Shown here one piece after another: positions 47,688 to 56,272 of a stretch of 64,000 nt of DNA. The number at the start of each line of letters is the position of its first letter. The first letter of the stretch is position 1. Made by a program: the position numbers and the translations under genes. Origin of the DNA: Algoriphagus sp. (GTDB lineage Bacteria; Bacteroidota; Bacteroidia; Cytophagales; Cyclobacteriaceae); NCBI RefSeq assembly GCF_013373065.1, contig NZ_JABXIN010000012.1, positions 114,309 to 178,308 of the forward strand. The letters run 5' to 3'. The notes beneath the pieces were generated by a model that did no database searches, was not told the DNA's origin, and saw only the letters and a program-made list of their open reading frames with translations.

Positions 47688-49171
47688 AATTCTTGTCTAA
47701 ATGAAGATGAAATTTCGTATTTGTTGTCATACACGCGCTTCACATTAATTGCGCTAAGTTTTTTATAGAATAAGATTCCTAAAAGCCCAAAAATCCCTAG
47801 AGCAGCCAAGCCCGCATACTCATTAATCAGGAGTGCAAAAGGAAGGTAAAACACATAAGGCATGATCATCATAGGAATCACCATCAACCACTGTGCTGCT
47901 CCTACCCCCTCGTAGTTAAACATCGCTCCCTTATTCAAGTCCATAGGTTTAGGCTTCCAAAGTGCCAAATAGATAATCACATGAATGAGGATTCCGACAT
48001 TGAAGAGAAAGGTAACGGCATGGGTCAAAAGGATTTTCCAACCGAAATAAACATAAGGGATAGAGGCCAAAAAGCATATGACTGAAATGGAAATAAAGAG
48101 GAGATATTTTCCACGAACCAACTGTTCGACCCCATCTTTTTTCTGAAGGTAAAAATCGAAATTCCCCGAATTCCAGCTTAAGAAAAGCTGCCCGTATTGA
48201 ATCATAAAAATCCCTGTAATGAATACCCCTACAAAAATGAGAATGAAACTGAGATTCTCATTTTCCATATAGGCAGGCTGTGTGTAAAACACCATTCCAT
48301 AGAGCAGGAAGAATGCGGAAAGCATCAAGTATGTTCGGCTCTTTTTGTGTCTAATGATAAGCTTCCATTCGATATCTGCCATTTCACCCGAGAGACCAAA
48401 TCTGGAAAAGAAACCGATGGATTGCCCCCTCACACGACTCTCATCATCCGAAGAAAGATCTTCTAAGTAGGCATTGGCAACATGATATCTGTAGCAAAGC
48501 CAATAGCTTCCCAAAAATACCAGGAACAATACCACCACAGGAATCGGGGAGGATATTGACAAGTCGAAAATAGGTTTAGTCAATTCTCCCAGATTAAACC
48601 AACCCACGTAGCTAGAGCCTCCACCAAGTACCAGCACCCCCATCACAATTAGCAAACCCAATGTAGAATCTTCAAATCGCTGCTTGAACCAAAGCATAAA
48701 CCAATGTAGAATCCAACTGGTCAGCACTATGGACCCTAGCCAACCCAAAAATGCCACATCCCCAAACCGAGTACCTACGACTTCAAGACCGAAAGGTAAA
48801 AACAGCAATAAGGCAATGATATTAATTGGAGAAATGAACGTCCGAATCAATAGCATATGCATGATTTTCCGTTTTCCAATAGGCAGGTGCAGGAGACTTT
48901 CCAAATCCACCACTGGAAGGCTTTGAATGAAGTAGCGATACAAAAACTCTGTAAGGAAAAAGAATATCAAATAGCTATTCAATACCTCTAAGCTATCTTG
49001 ACCTTCTGCCAATTGACCTATTACTCGATTGAGTAACAATCCTGCTCCAAACACATAGCCCAATAACAACAGGATTATAAACCCTAGAAAAATATTGGTC
49101 ATTAGGCTTTTTGCGAAGGATGTCGACCGCATAGATTTTAAAAACTGCAGTCTGATTAATTCAAAAAACAT
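47684..49171 (-). CDS. DUF5687 family ABC-type exporter membrane subunit
   Basis: 495 residues, with about ten to twelve hydrophobic helices (for example IFLGFIILLLLGYVFGAGLL and AFLLLYGMVF-type segments). Its fold and coupling to an overlapping ATPase match the DUF5687 membrane component of Bacteroidota two-gene ABC systems. No periplasmic adaptor is nearby. It is divergent from the nitroreductase gene across 90 bp. Confidence 0.87.
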   Translation of the reverse strand: MFFELIRLQFLKSMRSTSFAKSLMTNIFLGFIILLLLGYVFGAGLLLNRVIGQLAEGQDSLEVLNSYLIFFFLTEFLYRYFIQSLPVVDLESLLHLPIGKRKIMHMLLIRTFISPINIIALLLFLPFGLEVVGTRFGDVAFLGWLGSIVLTSWILHWFMLWFKQRFEDSTLGLLIVMGVLVLGGGSSYVGWFNLGELTKPIFDLSISSPIPVVVLFLVFLGSYWLCYRYHVANAYLEDLSSDDESRVRGQSIGFFSRFGLSGEMADIEWKLIIRHKKSRTYLMLSAFFLLYGMVFYTQPAYMENENLSFILIFVGVFITGIFMIQYGQLFLSWNSGNFDFYLQKKDGVEQLVRGKYLLFISISVICFLASIPYVYFGWKILLTHAVTFLFNVGILIHVIIYLALWKPKPMDLNKGAMFNYEGVGAAQWLMVIPMMIMPYVFYLPFALLINEYAGLAALGIFGLLGILFYKKLSAINVKRVYDNKYEISSSFRQEL

Positions 49172-49261
49172 GGCGATCTAGTTGGTTTGAAATTTTTAAC
49201 TTGCCTTGAAATTAGAAATTAAGCCGAAAATTTGTTTCTCCAAGTCAGTAAAATCAACTAA

Positions 49262-49993
49262 ATGAAGGAAAATTTACAAGAATTAGGATTTTTCGAAGCC
49301 GTAGAAGCCAGGAGATCTGTCCGGATTTTTGACCAGGAATCCCCATTTGACCATGAGCAAGTGAAGAAATGTTTGGAAGCAGCCATTCTTTCCCCAAATA
49401 GCTCCAATCTTCAGTTGTACCAATTTGTGCGAGTTCCTGAATCCTCTCCTCTAAAAGATCCTTTGGCCCAACTTTGTATGCGACAAAAGGCAGCAACTAC
49501 TGCCCGCGAACTCGTGGTGATTATTACTCGACGTGATCTTTGGAAATCCCGAGCAGAGGCAAATTTTAGATACCTCAGTGAAACGGCTCAAAATCAATCC
49601 GAAAAGAAGGTGAAACAGGCCCGAAATTATTACAAAAACCTCATCCCTAAGCTTTTTGGAAAATTTCCAGGATGGACAATCTTAAAAAAAATCATTGCTT
49701 GGTGGGTAGGTTTAAGACGACCAATGGTTCGTGAAGTTGGAGAAACTGAAGTCCGTATTTCTGTTCATAAAAGTGCTGCCTTGGCTGCCATGACTTTTAT
49801 GCTTGGGATGAAAGCGGTAGGCTATGATACCTGCCCCATGGAAGGATTTGATTCCAAAAGAGTGAAAAAACTCCTTAATCTTCCATCGGAAGCTGAAATC
49901 TGCATGATTATCGGCTGTGGAAAAGGTCTTCCTGAAGGAGTTTATGGCCCAAGGTTTAGAGTTCCTACATCAGAACTTATCGAGGAGAAATAA
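49262..49993 (+). CDS. Nitroreductase family protein
   Basis: 243 residues. FMN-binding starts with AVEARRSVRIFDQESPFDHE, followed by ILSPNSSNLQLYQFVRV and ends with the family's GYDTCPMEGFDSKRVKKLL and MIIGCGKGLPEGVYGPRFR. Such flavoenzymes reduce nitro groups, quinones or flavins with NAD(P)H. Single-gene unit ended by a two-way terminator. Confidence 0.93.
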   Translation: MKENLQELGFFEAVEARRSVRIFDQESPFDHEQVKKCLEAAILSPNSSNLQLYQFVRVPESSPLKDPLAQLCMRQKAATTARELVVIITRRDLWKSRAEANFRYLSETAQNQSEKKVKQARNYYKNLIPKLFGKFPGWTILKKIIAWWVGLRRPMVREVGETEVRISVHKSAALAAMTFMLGMKAVGYDTCPMEGFDSKRVKKLLNLPSEAEICMIIGCGKGLPEGVYGPRFRVPTSELIEEK

Positions 49994-50027
49994 AAAAGAG
50001 GCTGTTATTTCTAACAGCCTCTTTTTT
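49992..50027. terminator. Bidirectional terminator between nitroreductase and adenosine kinase genes
   Basis: A perfect 16-bp stem (49992-50007 with 50012-50027) closes a 4-nt loop, with A and T runs on the two flanks. It covers the nitroreductase stop and ends just before the kinase stop. Confidence 0.9.
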
Positions 50028-51023
50028 TTAAGGATTCAATCGTGCCAAGATATCCTTTGCTTGGTGCCATTGCAAACGCGGTCCAAATTGACTTACGATT
50101 TGGGAACTTGCCATTGAAGCTAATTTACCGCTGGAAGCATATGAATGACCATTAGTAATCCCATATAAAAAAGCTCCTGCAAACATATCACCCGCTCCAT
50201 TACTATCAATAGCGGTTGTCTTATAGGGCTCGATATCGATGAAAGTATCCCCATCAAAGATCATAGCTCCGTTTTTCCCTTGGGTAATCACAAAATGCTT
50301 GGCGGCTTTTTTCATTTCCTCGCGTGCTTCGGCTAGGCTATCCTTTCCAGTATAAAGCATGGCTTCCTCTTCATTTGCAAATAGCAAATCCACACTTGGC
50401 CCGATCACATCATCAAAGTTCTCTTTGAAGTATTTTACCATGGCAGGATCTGAAAAGGTCAAAGCTACCTTGGTTCCAGCTTCTTCGGCTTCCTTTTTAG
50501 CATGAAGCATGGCTTCTTTTCCATTAGGTGAAGTCACCAAATACCCTTCGATAAATAAAAACTGCGAATCCTTGATTGCAGAATCATGGATATCTTTCAT
50601 GGAAAAATTTTGAGTAATACCCAAAAAAGTATTCATGGTACGCTCGGAGTCTTCTGTCACCATCACAAGACATTTTCCTGTAATCCCATTTTCCAAAAGC
50701 TCAGGCACTAAGGCAATATCCACTCCGGAATCGACTAAATTTTGAAGGTAAAAATGACCCAATTCATCATTTGCAACTCGGAAACAGTAGAAGGATTTTC
50801 CACCGAACTGGCTTACAGCCACAACCGTATTGGCAGCGGAACCACCAGCTTGTTTCTTTGCTTCGGCATGATTAATTGCCTGCATCAAGTGGTTTTGTCT
50901 GTCTTCGTCCACTAAAGTCATCAAGCCTTTTTCGACTCCGTTGTCTACAAAAAACTGATCAGTGACTTTGAATTCAATATCTACCAAAGCATTTCCTATG
51001 CCTGTTACGTCATATTTTTTCAT
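50028..51023 (-). CDS. Adenosine kinase-like PfkB sugar kinase
   Basis: 331 residues. PfkB signature 1 region GGSAANTVVAVSQFGG and signature 2 DSNGAGDMFAGAFLYG with the catalytic Asp. GIGNALVDIEFKV at the start is typical of the adenosine kinase branch. It would phosphorylate adenosine to AMP, a salvage step that could take up adenosine from the SAM hydrolase-like enzyme encoded 3.6 kb upstream (inference). It is followed by a two-way terminator. Confidence 0.9.
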   Translation of the reverse strand: MKKYDVTGIGNALVDIEFKVTDQFFVDNGVEKGLMTLVDEDRQNHLMQAINHAEAKKQAGGSAANTVVAVSQFGGKSFYCFRVANDELGHFYLQNLVDSGVDIALVPELLENGITGKCLVMVTEDSERTMNTFLGITQNFSMKDIHDSAIKDSQFLFIEGYLVTSPNGKEAMLHAKKEAEEAGTKVALTFSDPAMVKYFKENFDDVIGPSVDLLFANEEEAMLYTGKDSLAEAREEMKKAAKHFVITQGKNGAMIFDGDTFIDIEPYKTTAIDSNGAGDMFAGAFLYGITNGHSYASSGKLASMASSQIVSQFGPRLQWHQAKDILARLNP

Positions 51024-51253
51024 TTATTGAAGATTGTAAAATTGAAATATTTTAAAATTGGAAAATTGGTTTGGCCTCATTTCAGTATTCGAAATTCAGC
51101 GTTCAATATTCGACACTAATTTTTCGTATTCTCAATCTGCAAAATCAGGTTTGAGGTTCCAATTTGCGTCGTAACTCGTACTTCGTCAATCGTATTTTTA
51201 AATAAGACAAGGCTTCGACTCCGCTCAGCCTGACTTCGAACATCTTAATTTCT
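51024..51253. repeat. Intergenic spacer with dispersed-repeat-like motifs
   Basis: 230 bp without a gene between two minus-strand genes. It contains an A/T-rich block (51037-51070) of TTTTAAAATTGGAAAATTGG type, a run of near-repeats of ATTCAG/ATTCG type (51082-51117), and GGCTTCGACTCCGCTCAGCC at 51211-51230, a short motif that I recall recurring between genes in marine Bacteroidota. No promoter or RNA is clear. Confidence 0.5.
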
Positions 51254-52417
51254 TCAATCGAAAATCGGATGTCGCTCAAACGGTTTTTCCCGATCAAATA
51301 AGTAGCGATAGGTATGATGGGTTTTGTAAATATCCGCTAATAGCTGTTCGCAAACCCGCATCATCTTTGGATTAAAATCCCCAATCCAGTTCATTTCTAT
51401 GGTTTTGTAAGGGAATTTGGGATCATTGCTCATCTTATCATAAGAAATAATCATCGCACTCTCCACTCCTTTGCCCTGATGTTCGGGCACAACTCCAAAG
51501 ACCAAACCTAGCATTTTATTAGGTGGAGAAAAGGTTTTATACCAAAGGAATTTGAGCTTCCCGATCAAATCCATTTTTCCATTCACATGCTTAAAGATCT
51601 GATTGATCTCTGGAATATTGATGAAGAAGGAAACTGGTTCACCTTTATAAAAACCAAAATAAATCAAGCGAGGATCGATGATGGGTTTCATCTTCCCAAA
51701 CATAATTTGAGCTTCTTTTAAGGTGAGGGATTTTCCTAGATGTCTAGCCCAAGCCTTATTGTAAACGGTCATGAAGTATTCAGGAGCTTTTTCCTTCAAT
51801 TCCTTTCCCTTGATGTATCGAAAAGAATAATCCGGATTCGCGATCACCAAATTTGCACGCTTGATCATCTTTTCATCAAATCTCAGATCCTGAACGGGGC
51901 GCTGATAAGTAAATTGCTTGAAATAAAGCTTGAACCCGTAGTCTTCAAAGAATTTCTGATAGTATTTGAAATTCCAAGGCATGTTGTAATTCGGCTCCGT
52001 AAACCCATCTACTAACAAGCCCCACCACTTGTCACGCTCACCGAAATTGATCGGCCCATCCATGGCTTCCATCCCCTCACTTTGGAACCACTCCTTTGCC
52101 ACATCAAAGAGCATAAAAGCCGCCTCTTGATTGTCAATACATTCAAAAAACCCTACACCGCCTGTTGGCTGTTTCTCCTTCATTTTGGGATTGATAAAGG
52201 CAGCAATCCGACCGATCGTTTGGCCTTTTTCGTCTTGTAACAACCAACGCTTTGCTTTAGCTCCTCGGCGAAATAGCTTATTAGACTCAGGATGAAAAAG
52301 TCCTTCGATATCATTATCGAGCGGTCGAATCCAGTTTTTTTCATTCTTGTATATACGCACCGCCATCTCAATAAATTCTTTTTGATGGGCAGGCGTGGTA
52401 ACTTCAATAAGCTTCAT
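51254..52417 (-). CDS. Large GNAT-like acetyltransferase family protein
   Basis: 387 residues. It starts with MKLIEVTTPAHQKEFIEMAV and holds a region typical of a conserved long GNAT-like family: RIYKNEKNWIRPLDNDIEGL, GFFECIDNQEAAFMLFDVA, DGPINFGERDKWWGLLVDGF. A second GNAT-like half ends with GLVFGVVPEHQGKGVESAMI. The acetyl donor is presumed to be acetyl-CoA; the acceptor is unknown. Single gene between two spacers. Confidence 0.85.
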   Translation of the reverse strand: MKLIEVTTPAHQKEFIEMAVRIYKNEKNWIRPLDNDIEGLFHPESNKLFRRGAKAKRWLLQDEKGQTIGRIAAFINPKMKEKQPTGGVGFFECIDNQEAAFMLFDVAKEWFQSEGMEAMDGPINFGERDKWWGLLVDGFTEPNYNMPWNFKYYQKFFEDYGFKLYFKQFTYQRPVQDLRFDEKMIKRANLVIANPDYSFRYIKGKELKEKAPEYFMTVYNKAWARHLGKSLTLKEAQIMFGKMKPIIDPRLIYFGFYKGEPVSFFINIPEINQIFKHVNGKMDLIGKLKFLWYKTFSPPNKMLGLVFGVVPEHQGKGVESAMIISYDKMSNDPKFPYKTIEMNWIGDFNPKMMRVCEQLLADIYKTHHTYRYLFDREKPFERHPIFD

Positions 52418-52502
52418 GCGGGAAATTTTAGTCGGCTAAATTACTTTATGCTATTCAAAAGCCAAAAATTAGGTAAGCCCTCAAGTGCTTTCTATGAAAT
52501 AT

Positions 52503-53855
52503 TTAATTCCTATTATCAAAATATCTCATATTATCCCTCATAAAATCTGAGAACCCCTCAATTGGGTCAGAAGTTTTAATATCCGGCCCAGTCCTAGAAA
52601 ACCTTTCAATTCCAACAGATTGACGGGTCTCTATCCTAGCCTGTTGCCCAAAGGTCCCTATTTTTCCAAAATCTTTTTCCCCTCTAACCGCTCCGTTATA
52701 AGTAAAATAGGTCCAGGTTCCTACTTGTTCTTTGCCAATATATTTTCCTGAACTCGAAACCCGATCAGATTTAGGATAATAGATGTACCAAAACCCATTT
52801 CTAAATCCGTCCTTTATTCTTCCTTCAGCGATTTTATTCCCATCTTGATCAAAATAGGCTCTTTTTCCTTTGCCTCCTTTGAGCTTTACCTCTCCAAATA
52901 TTTGTCCATTAACCTGAAAATCGCTTAAAGAAAGTAATCTACCTTTCTCATAAAATTCAGTCTGCATCATTTTCCCTTCTGAATTCACTAAATTCCATTC
53001 ACCCTCTTTAAGGCCAGCTTTATAAGCCCCTTTTCGATAGTATTCTGGATAAATATCTACCTGCTCAATCCATTCTCCGTCTGCTTCGCCATTTTTGAAT
53101 TCACCCTCAAAAATCAATTCACCTTTCTGATTCCAGCTTTTCCAAATCCCTGTTTGCTTTCCTTCCAAAAACTTACCTTGCAATTTCCGTGTACTATCTG
53201 GATAAAATTGGATGAATTCACCTTCCCTAGATCCTGATTTATAATTCCCTCTTTCTTCCAAGATGCCACTTGAATAGTAAAAACTGTATTCTCCATCCAG
53301 TTCCCCTTGTCTATAAGGTAATTTCCATTGGAGCTTTCCATCCGGAAAATAGGAAAAAGCATCCCAGGTTAGAAGTCCAAATGAATAGACATAAGCAGAT
53401 TTTTTAGTCCCATCCGGATAAAATTCCGACCATTCTCCGTGCTTTTTCCCGTTTAAATACTGGCCTGAAATTTCAATCTCTCCATTATCAAAAAACTGGT
53501 AAAACTCTCCGTCACTAACACCATCTTTAAAATTGTTGATAATCCGAATCTTCCCATCCGAATAAAATTCCTGAAAAAGACCATTAGGTTGGTCATGGGA
53601 AAAGGAAATACTAAACCTTGGAGAATTAGTATTGAAGTTTTTTAAAAAATAACTGGAGTCGGCTTTTGCAAGACTAGGCTGAGGGTCGGCTTCTGGTATT
53701 TTTTGCTCATAAATCAACCATTCTCCGGTTTTTCTATCCTCATCTACCAACCCTTTTCCAATGAATTTTGTACTCCCAAAATAATAATAGGAGACCTCTG
53801 TTGAATCAGGCGACTGAAAGAATAGCAAGATTCCAAGAATAAGATTTACCATCAC
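52503..53855 (-). CDS. MORN-repeat (YwqK-like) secreted protein, copy 1
   Basis: 450 residues. Short signal peptide (MMVNLILGILLFFQ), then around 10-12 MORN-like units with alternating G-E/G-x-W motifs: SDGEFYQFFDNGEIEISG, KKHGEWSEFYPDGTKKS, GEYSFYYSSGILEERG, ADGEWIEQVDIYPEYYRKG. A C-terminal linker rich in Ser/Arg follows. Many such proteins are labelled YwqK-family antitoxins, but the repeat only shows a beta-hairpin scaffold, so I do not claim toxin immunity. It is a paralogue of the gene at 54,825 and follows gdpD by 70 bp. Confidence 0.9.
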   Translation of the reverse strand: MMVNLILGILLFFQSPDSTEVSYYYFGSTKFIGKGLVDEDRKTGEWLIYEQKIPEADPQPSLAKADSSYFLKNFNTNSPRFSISFSHDQPNGLFQEFYSDGKIRIINNFKDGVSDGEFYQFFDNGEIEISGQYLNGKKHGEWSEFYPDGTKKSAYVYSFGLLTWDAFSYFPDGKLQWKLPYRQGELDGEYSFYYSSGILEERGNYKSGSREGEFIQFYPDSTRKLQGKFLEGKQTGIWKSWNQKGELIFEGEFKNGEADGEWIEQVDIYPEYYRKGAYKAGLKEGEWNLVNSEGKMMQTEFYEKGRLLSLSDFQVNGQIFGEVKLKGGKGKRAYFDQDGNKIAEGRIKDGFRNGFWYIYYPKSDRVSSSGKYIGKEQVGTWTYFTYNGAVRGEKDFGKIGTFGQQARIETRQSVGIERFSRTGPDIKTSDPIEGFSDFMRDNMRYFDNRN

Positions 53856-53925
53856 CTTAGTATTTAAACTTTAAAATCTAACTCAATAAAAAAGGCATGT
53901 CCTTTTATATCTTAAGTGCGAAAAG

Positions 53926-54828
53926 CTATCGCTTTGGCGCCAAATTGGGATAATCCGTAATGATCCCATCAACTCCTAAATCTAAAAGCTTCTCCATCTG
54001 TTCCTTCGTGTTAACAGTCCATGGAACAACCTTCATCCCTTTTTGATGCAGTGTCTCCACAATTTCTTGATTCAAGGCTAAGAAATAAGGAGAATAGAAT
54101 TCCGGAACGAATCCTAGGTCTTCCAAATCCTCTTGATAACTGGCAGCATTTTCTACCAACATGGCCAAGGGAACATTCGGATAGGTTTCATGAATGTATT
54201 TCAACACCCGAAAGTCAAAGGATTGAATATTCACCCGCTCCCAGCCAATGGACTCAGAGATTAATTTGACTACAAGGTCTGAGAATTCTACTACTCCTGG
54301 ATGATAAACCCCATCCCCTTCAGGACTACTTTTGATCTCAATATTGTAATGAGGTGCCGGAAGCCCCATGTCTTTGGCATAATTTTCTGCCACTAAAAAA
54401 ACATCTTGAAGTAAAGGTTTGGTAGCAAAAAATTTAACCTGCTGAGGAAACCCCGGGTGAATTTTGCTTCCACAATCAAAAGCCAAAACCTCCTCATAGG
54501 TCATCTGATAAATGTTAAATGAATGGTCATCTCTAGCGATATCCTTCCCTTCTGGAGTTAGGCAAATCACAGGATTCATAAAGGGTTCATGCGAAAGAAT
54601 AACCTTGCCATCCTTTGTGATCGCCAAATCCATTTCTAAGGTAGTCACGCCCAAATCCAAAGCCTTGATCATGGCCGGAATCGTATTCTCCGGCATCAAA
54701 CCCCTACTCCCGCGATGTCCCTGAAGATCATAGGAGAATTGAGCATGAACCGATAATGGAAATATCGACAAGACAGCTAAAACAAATATTTTCTCAAGTT
54801 GAATTTGGAATCGTTTTGTAATCATCAA
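53926..54828 (-). CDS. Glycerophosphodiester phosphodiesterase, exported
   Basis: 300 residues. Signal peptide (VLAVLSIFPLSVHAQ), then the GDPD TIM barrel: GHRGSRGLMPENTIPAMIKA, LEMDLAITKDGKVILSHEP (catalytic His and metal-binding Glu/Asp), PHYNIEIKS and VPWTVNTKEQMEKLLDLGVD. It releases sn-glycerol-3-phosphate from phospholipid head groups in the periplasm. Its start overlaps the upstream MORN gene by 4 nt (ATGA), so they are coupled. Confidence 0.94.
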   Translation of the reverse strand: MMITKRFQIQLEKIFVLAVLSIFPLSVHAQFSYDLQGHRGSRGLMPENTIPAMIKALDLGVTTLEMDLAITKDGKVILSHEPFMNPVICLTPEGKDIARDDHSFNIYQMTYEEVLAFDCGSKIHPGFPQQVKFFATKPLLQDVFLVAENYAKDMGLPAPHYNIEIKSSPEGDGVYHPGVVEFSDLVVKLISESIGWERVNIQSFDFRVLKYIHETYPNVPLAMLVENAASYQEDLEDLGFVPEFYSPYFLALNQEIVETLHQKGMKVVPWTVNTKEQMEKLLDLGVDGIITDYPNLAPKR

Positions 54829-56195
54829 TTTCGAAGTAAAAAGGATCCGTTATTATTGAATTGAGTCCTAAACATACTTTCTTGAGCAGAACGCAAGGCA
54901 TCCATTGAACCACTCGGACTGGTAGGATAACCCATAGTCCGTAGGTTTCTTTGTTGTCTAGATGAATGTAAACCGGAACCTGAGCTATTGGAATCTGAAT
55001 AATCAGGAAAATACTCTTGCTGGTCTATAATCTTCCCCTCAAAACTGTAAAAATACCACATCCCCGTTCGATCTGAACCCACCAATCTACCGGCTGCAGC
55101 CACGCGATCTGATTTGGGAAAATAAAAATACCAATCCCCTTTTTGAATTCCTTTGGAATACTTGCCCTTAGCTAGGATATGGCCTTCCGAGTCATAAAAT
55201 ATTCGTTGCCCTGTTCCATTTCTTAATTTCCCTCCATCCAACTCTTTTTCGGCTACTCTAAATGGTCCAATTGAAATCAGTTTACCAGATTTATAGGTTT
55301 CGACTTGCACCGTTTCGCCAAGCTGATTGGTTAGCATCCAATCTCCTTCTTTGACTCCTTCTTCAAATTGACCTTTCCTGTAAAAACCGGGTAAAATATC
55401 CACCTGCTCCTTCCATTCCCCAGAAGCAATTCCTTGTTTAAACTCCCCTTCGAAAACCAAATCTCCACTTTTGTTATAGGAAGCCCACTTCCCATCAGGC
55501 CTTCCATTTAAAAAGTTCCCTCTAACAATCAGCTTTCCTTCTTCATTAAACTTCTCTAAAAACCCTTGAGGAGTTCCACCTTCATAGATTCCTCTTTCCT
55601 GCAAATTCCCATTTCCAAAAAACAGCCGGTATTCACCATTAATTTTACCATTTTGATAGGGGATTTCCCACTGGGATTTACCATCAGAAAAATATCCTTT
55701 GACAATTCCTTCCATCAAACCATTTTGATAGTTGGCTACTAATCCGATATTTCCATTTTCATAAAACTCCTCCCATTTCCCCTCTCTTTTTCCATCTAGA
55801 TAAGTCCCTTGGGATTTTATTTCACCATTTTTATGAAACTCACGAAAATCACCATTTTGCTTTCCCTCCTCGAAAAATGTAATAGACTTAATCTCCCCAG
55901 ATGGATAATTTTCTTGAAACAAGCCATCCGGAAGATCTCCTTTGAATTGGATTTGAAATACTAGTTGTTCTGGAGTGAATTTCTCCTCGAAGACTTCCTG
56001 ATTTGCCTTCAGCAAACTCGGCTCGGGATTGTCTAGCGGGTCATTTGCATAGTAGACCTTCCACAATCCTTCTTTTTTTCCATTTGAAATTTCACCAACT
56101 CCCATCAGGTTGGTATTTCCAAAATACAAGTAGCTCAGTTGAATTGAATCAGAAGCTGAAAAAAGGAAAAAAATCGAAGCAATAAGCGTGTACAT
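54825..56195 (-). CDS. MORN-repeat (YwqK-like) secreted protein, copy 2
   Basis: 456 residues from the ATG at 56195, chosen because it gives a signal peptide (MYTLIASIFFLFSASDS) that aligns with copy 1; an ATG 13 codons further up is possible. Repeats parallel copy 1 throughout: GLFQENYPSGEIKSITFFEE, KREGKWEEFYENGNIGLV, GEYRLFFGNGNLQERGIYEG, ASGEWKEQVDILPGFYRKGQ. The C-terminus is Ser/Gly/Arg-rich. It overlaps the phosphodiesterase start by 4 nt. The role of the repeats is unknown. Confidence 0.9.
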   Translation of the reverse strand: MYTLIASIFFLFSASDSIQLSYLYFGNTNLMGVGEISNGKKEGLWKVYYANDPLDNPEPSLLKANQEVFEEKFTPEQLVFQIQFKGDLPDGLFQENYPSGEIKSITFFEEGKQNGDFREFHKNGEIKSQGTYLDGKREGKWEEFYENGNIGLVANYQNGLMEGIVKGYFSDGKSQWEIPYQNGKINGEYRLFFGNGNLQERGIYEGGTPQGFLEKFNEEGKLIVRGNFLNGRPDGKWASYNKSGDLVFEGEFKQGIASGEWKEQVDILPGFYRKGQFEEGVKEGDWMLTNQLGETVQVETYKSGKLISIGPFRVAEKELDGGKLRNGTGQRIFYDSEGHILAKGKYSKGIQKGDWYFYFPKSDRVAAAGRLVGSDRTGMWYFYSFEGKIIDQQEYFPDYSDSNSSGSGLHSSRQQRNLRTMGYPTSPSGSMDALRSAQESMFRTQFNNNGSFLLRN

Positions 56196-56272
56196 ACAGT
56201 TTTTATAAAAAGGGAATTCAGATAAAAATAACACTCCCCTCGAATAACTCCAACTTCATTTCAATCTGATTT

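Noticed and set aside
52503..56195. Reading the MORN pair as a toxin-antitoxin system
   Set aside because: Database labels call similar repeats YwqK antitoxins, but both proteins are exported, there is no toxin-like gene beside them, and the intervening gene is a lipid-head-group enzyme.
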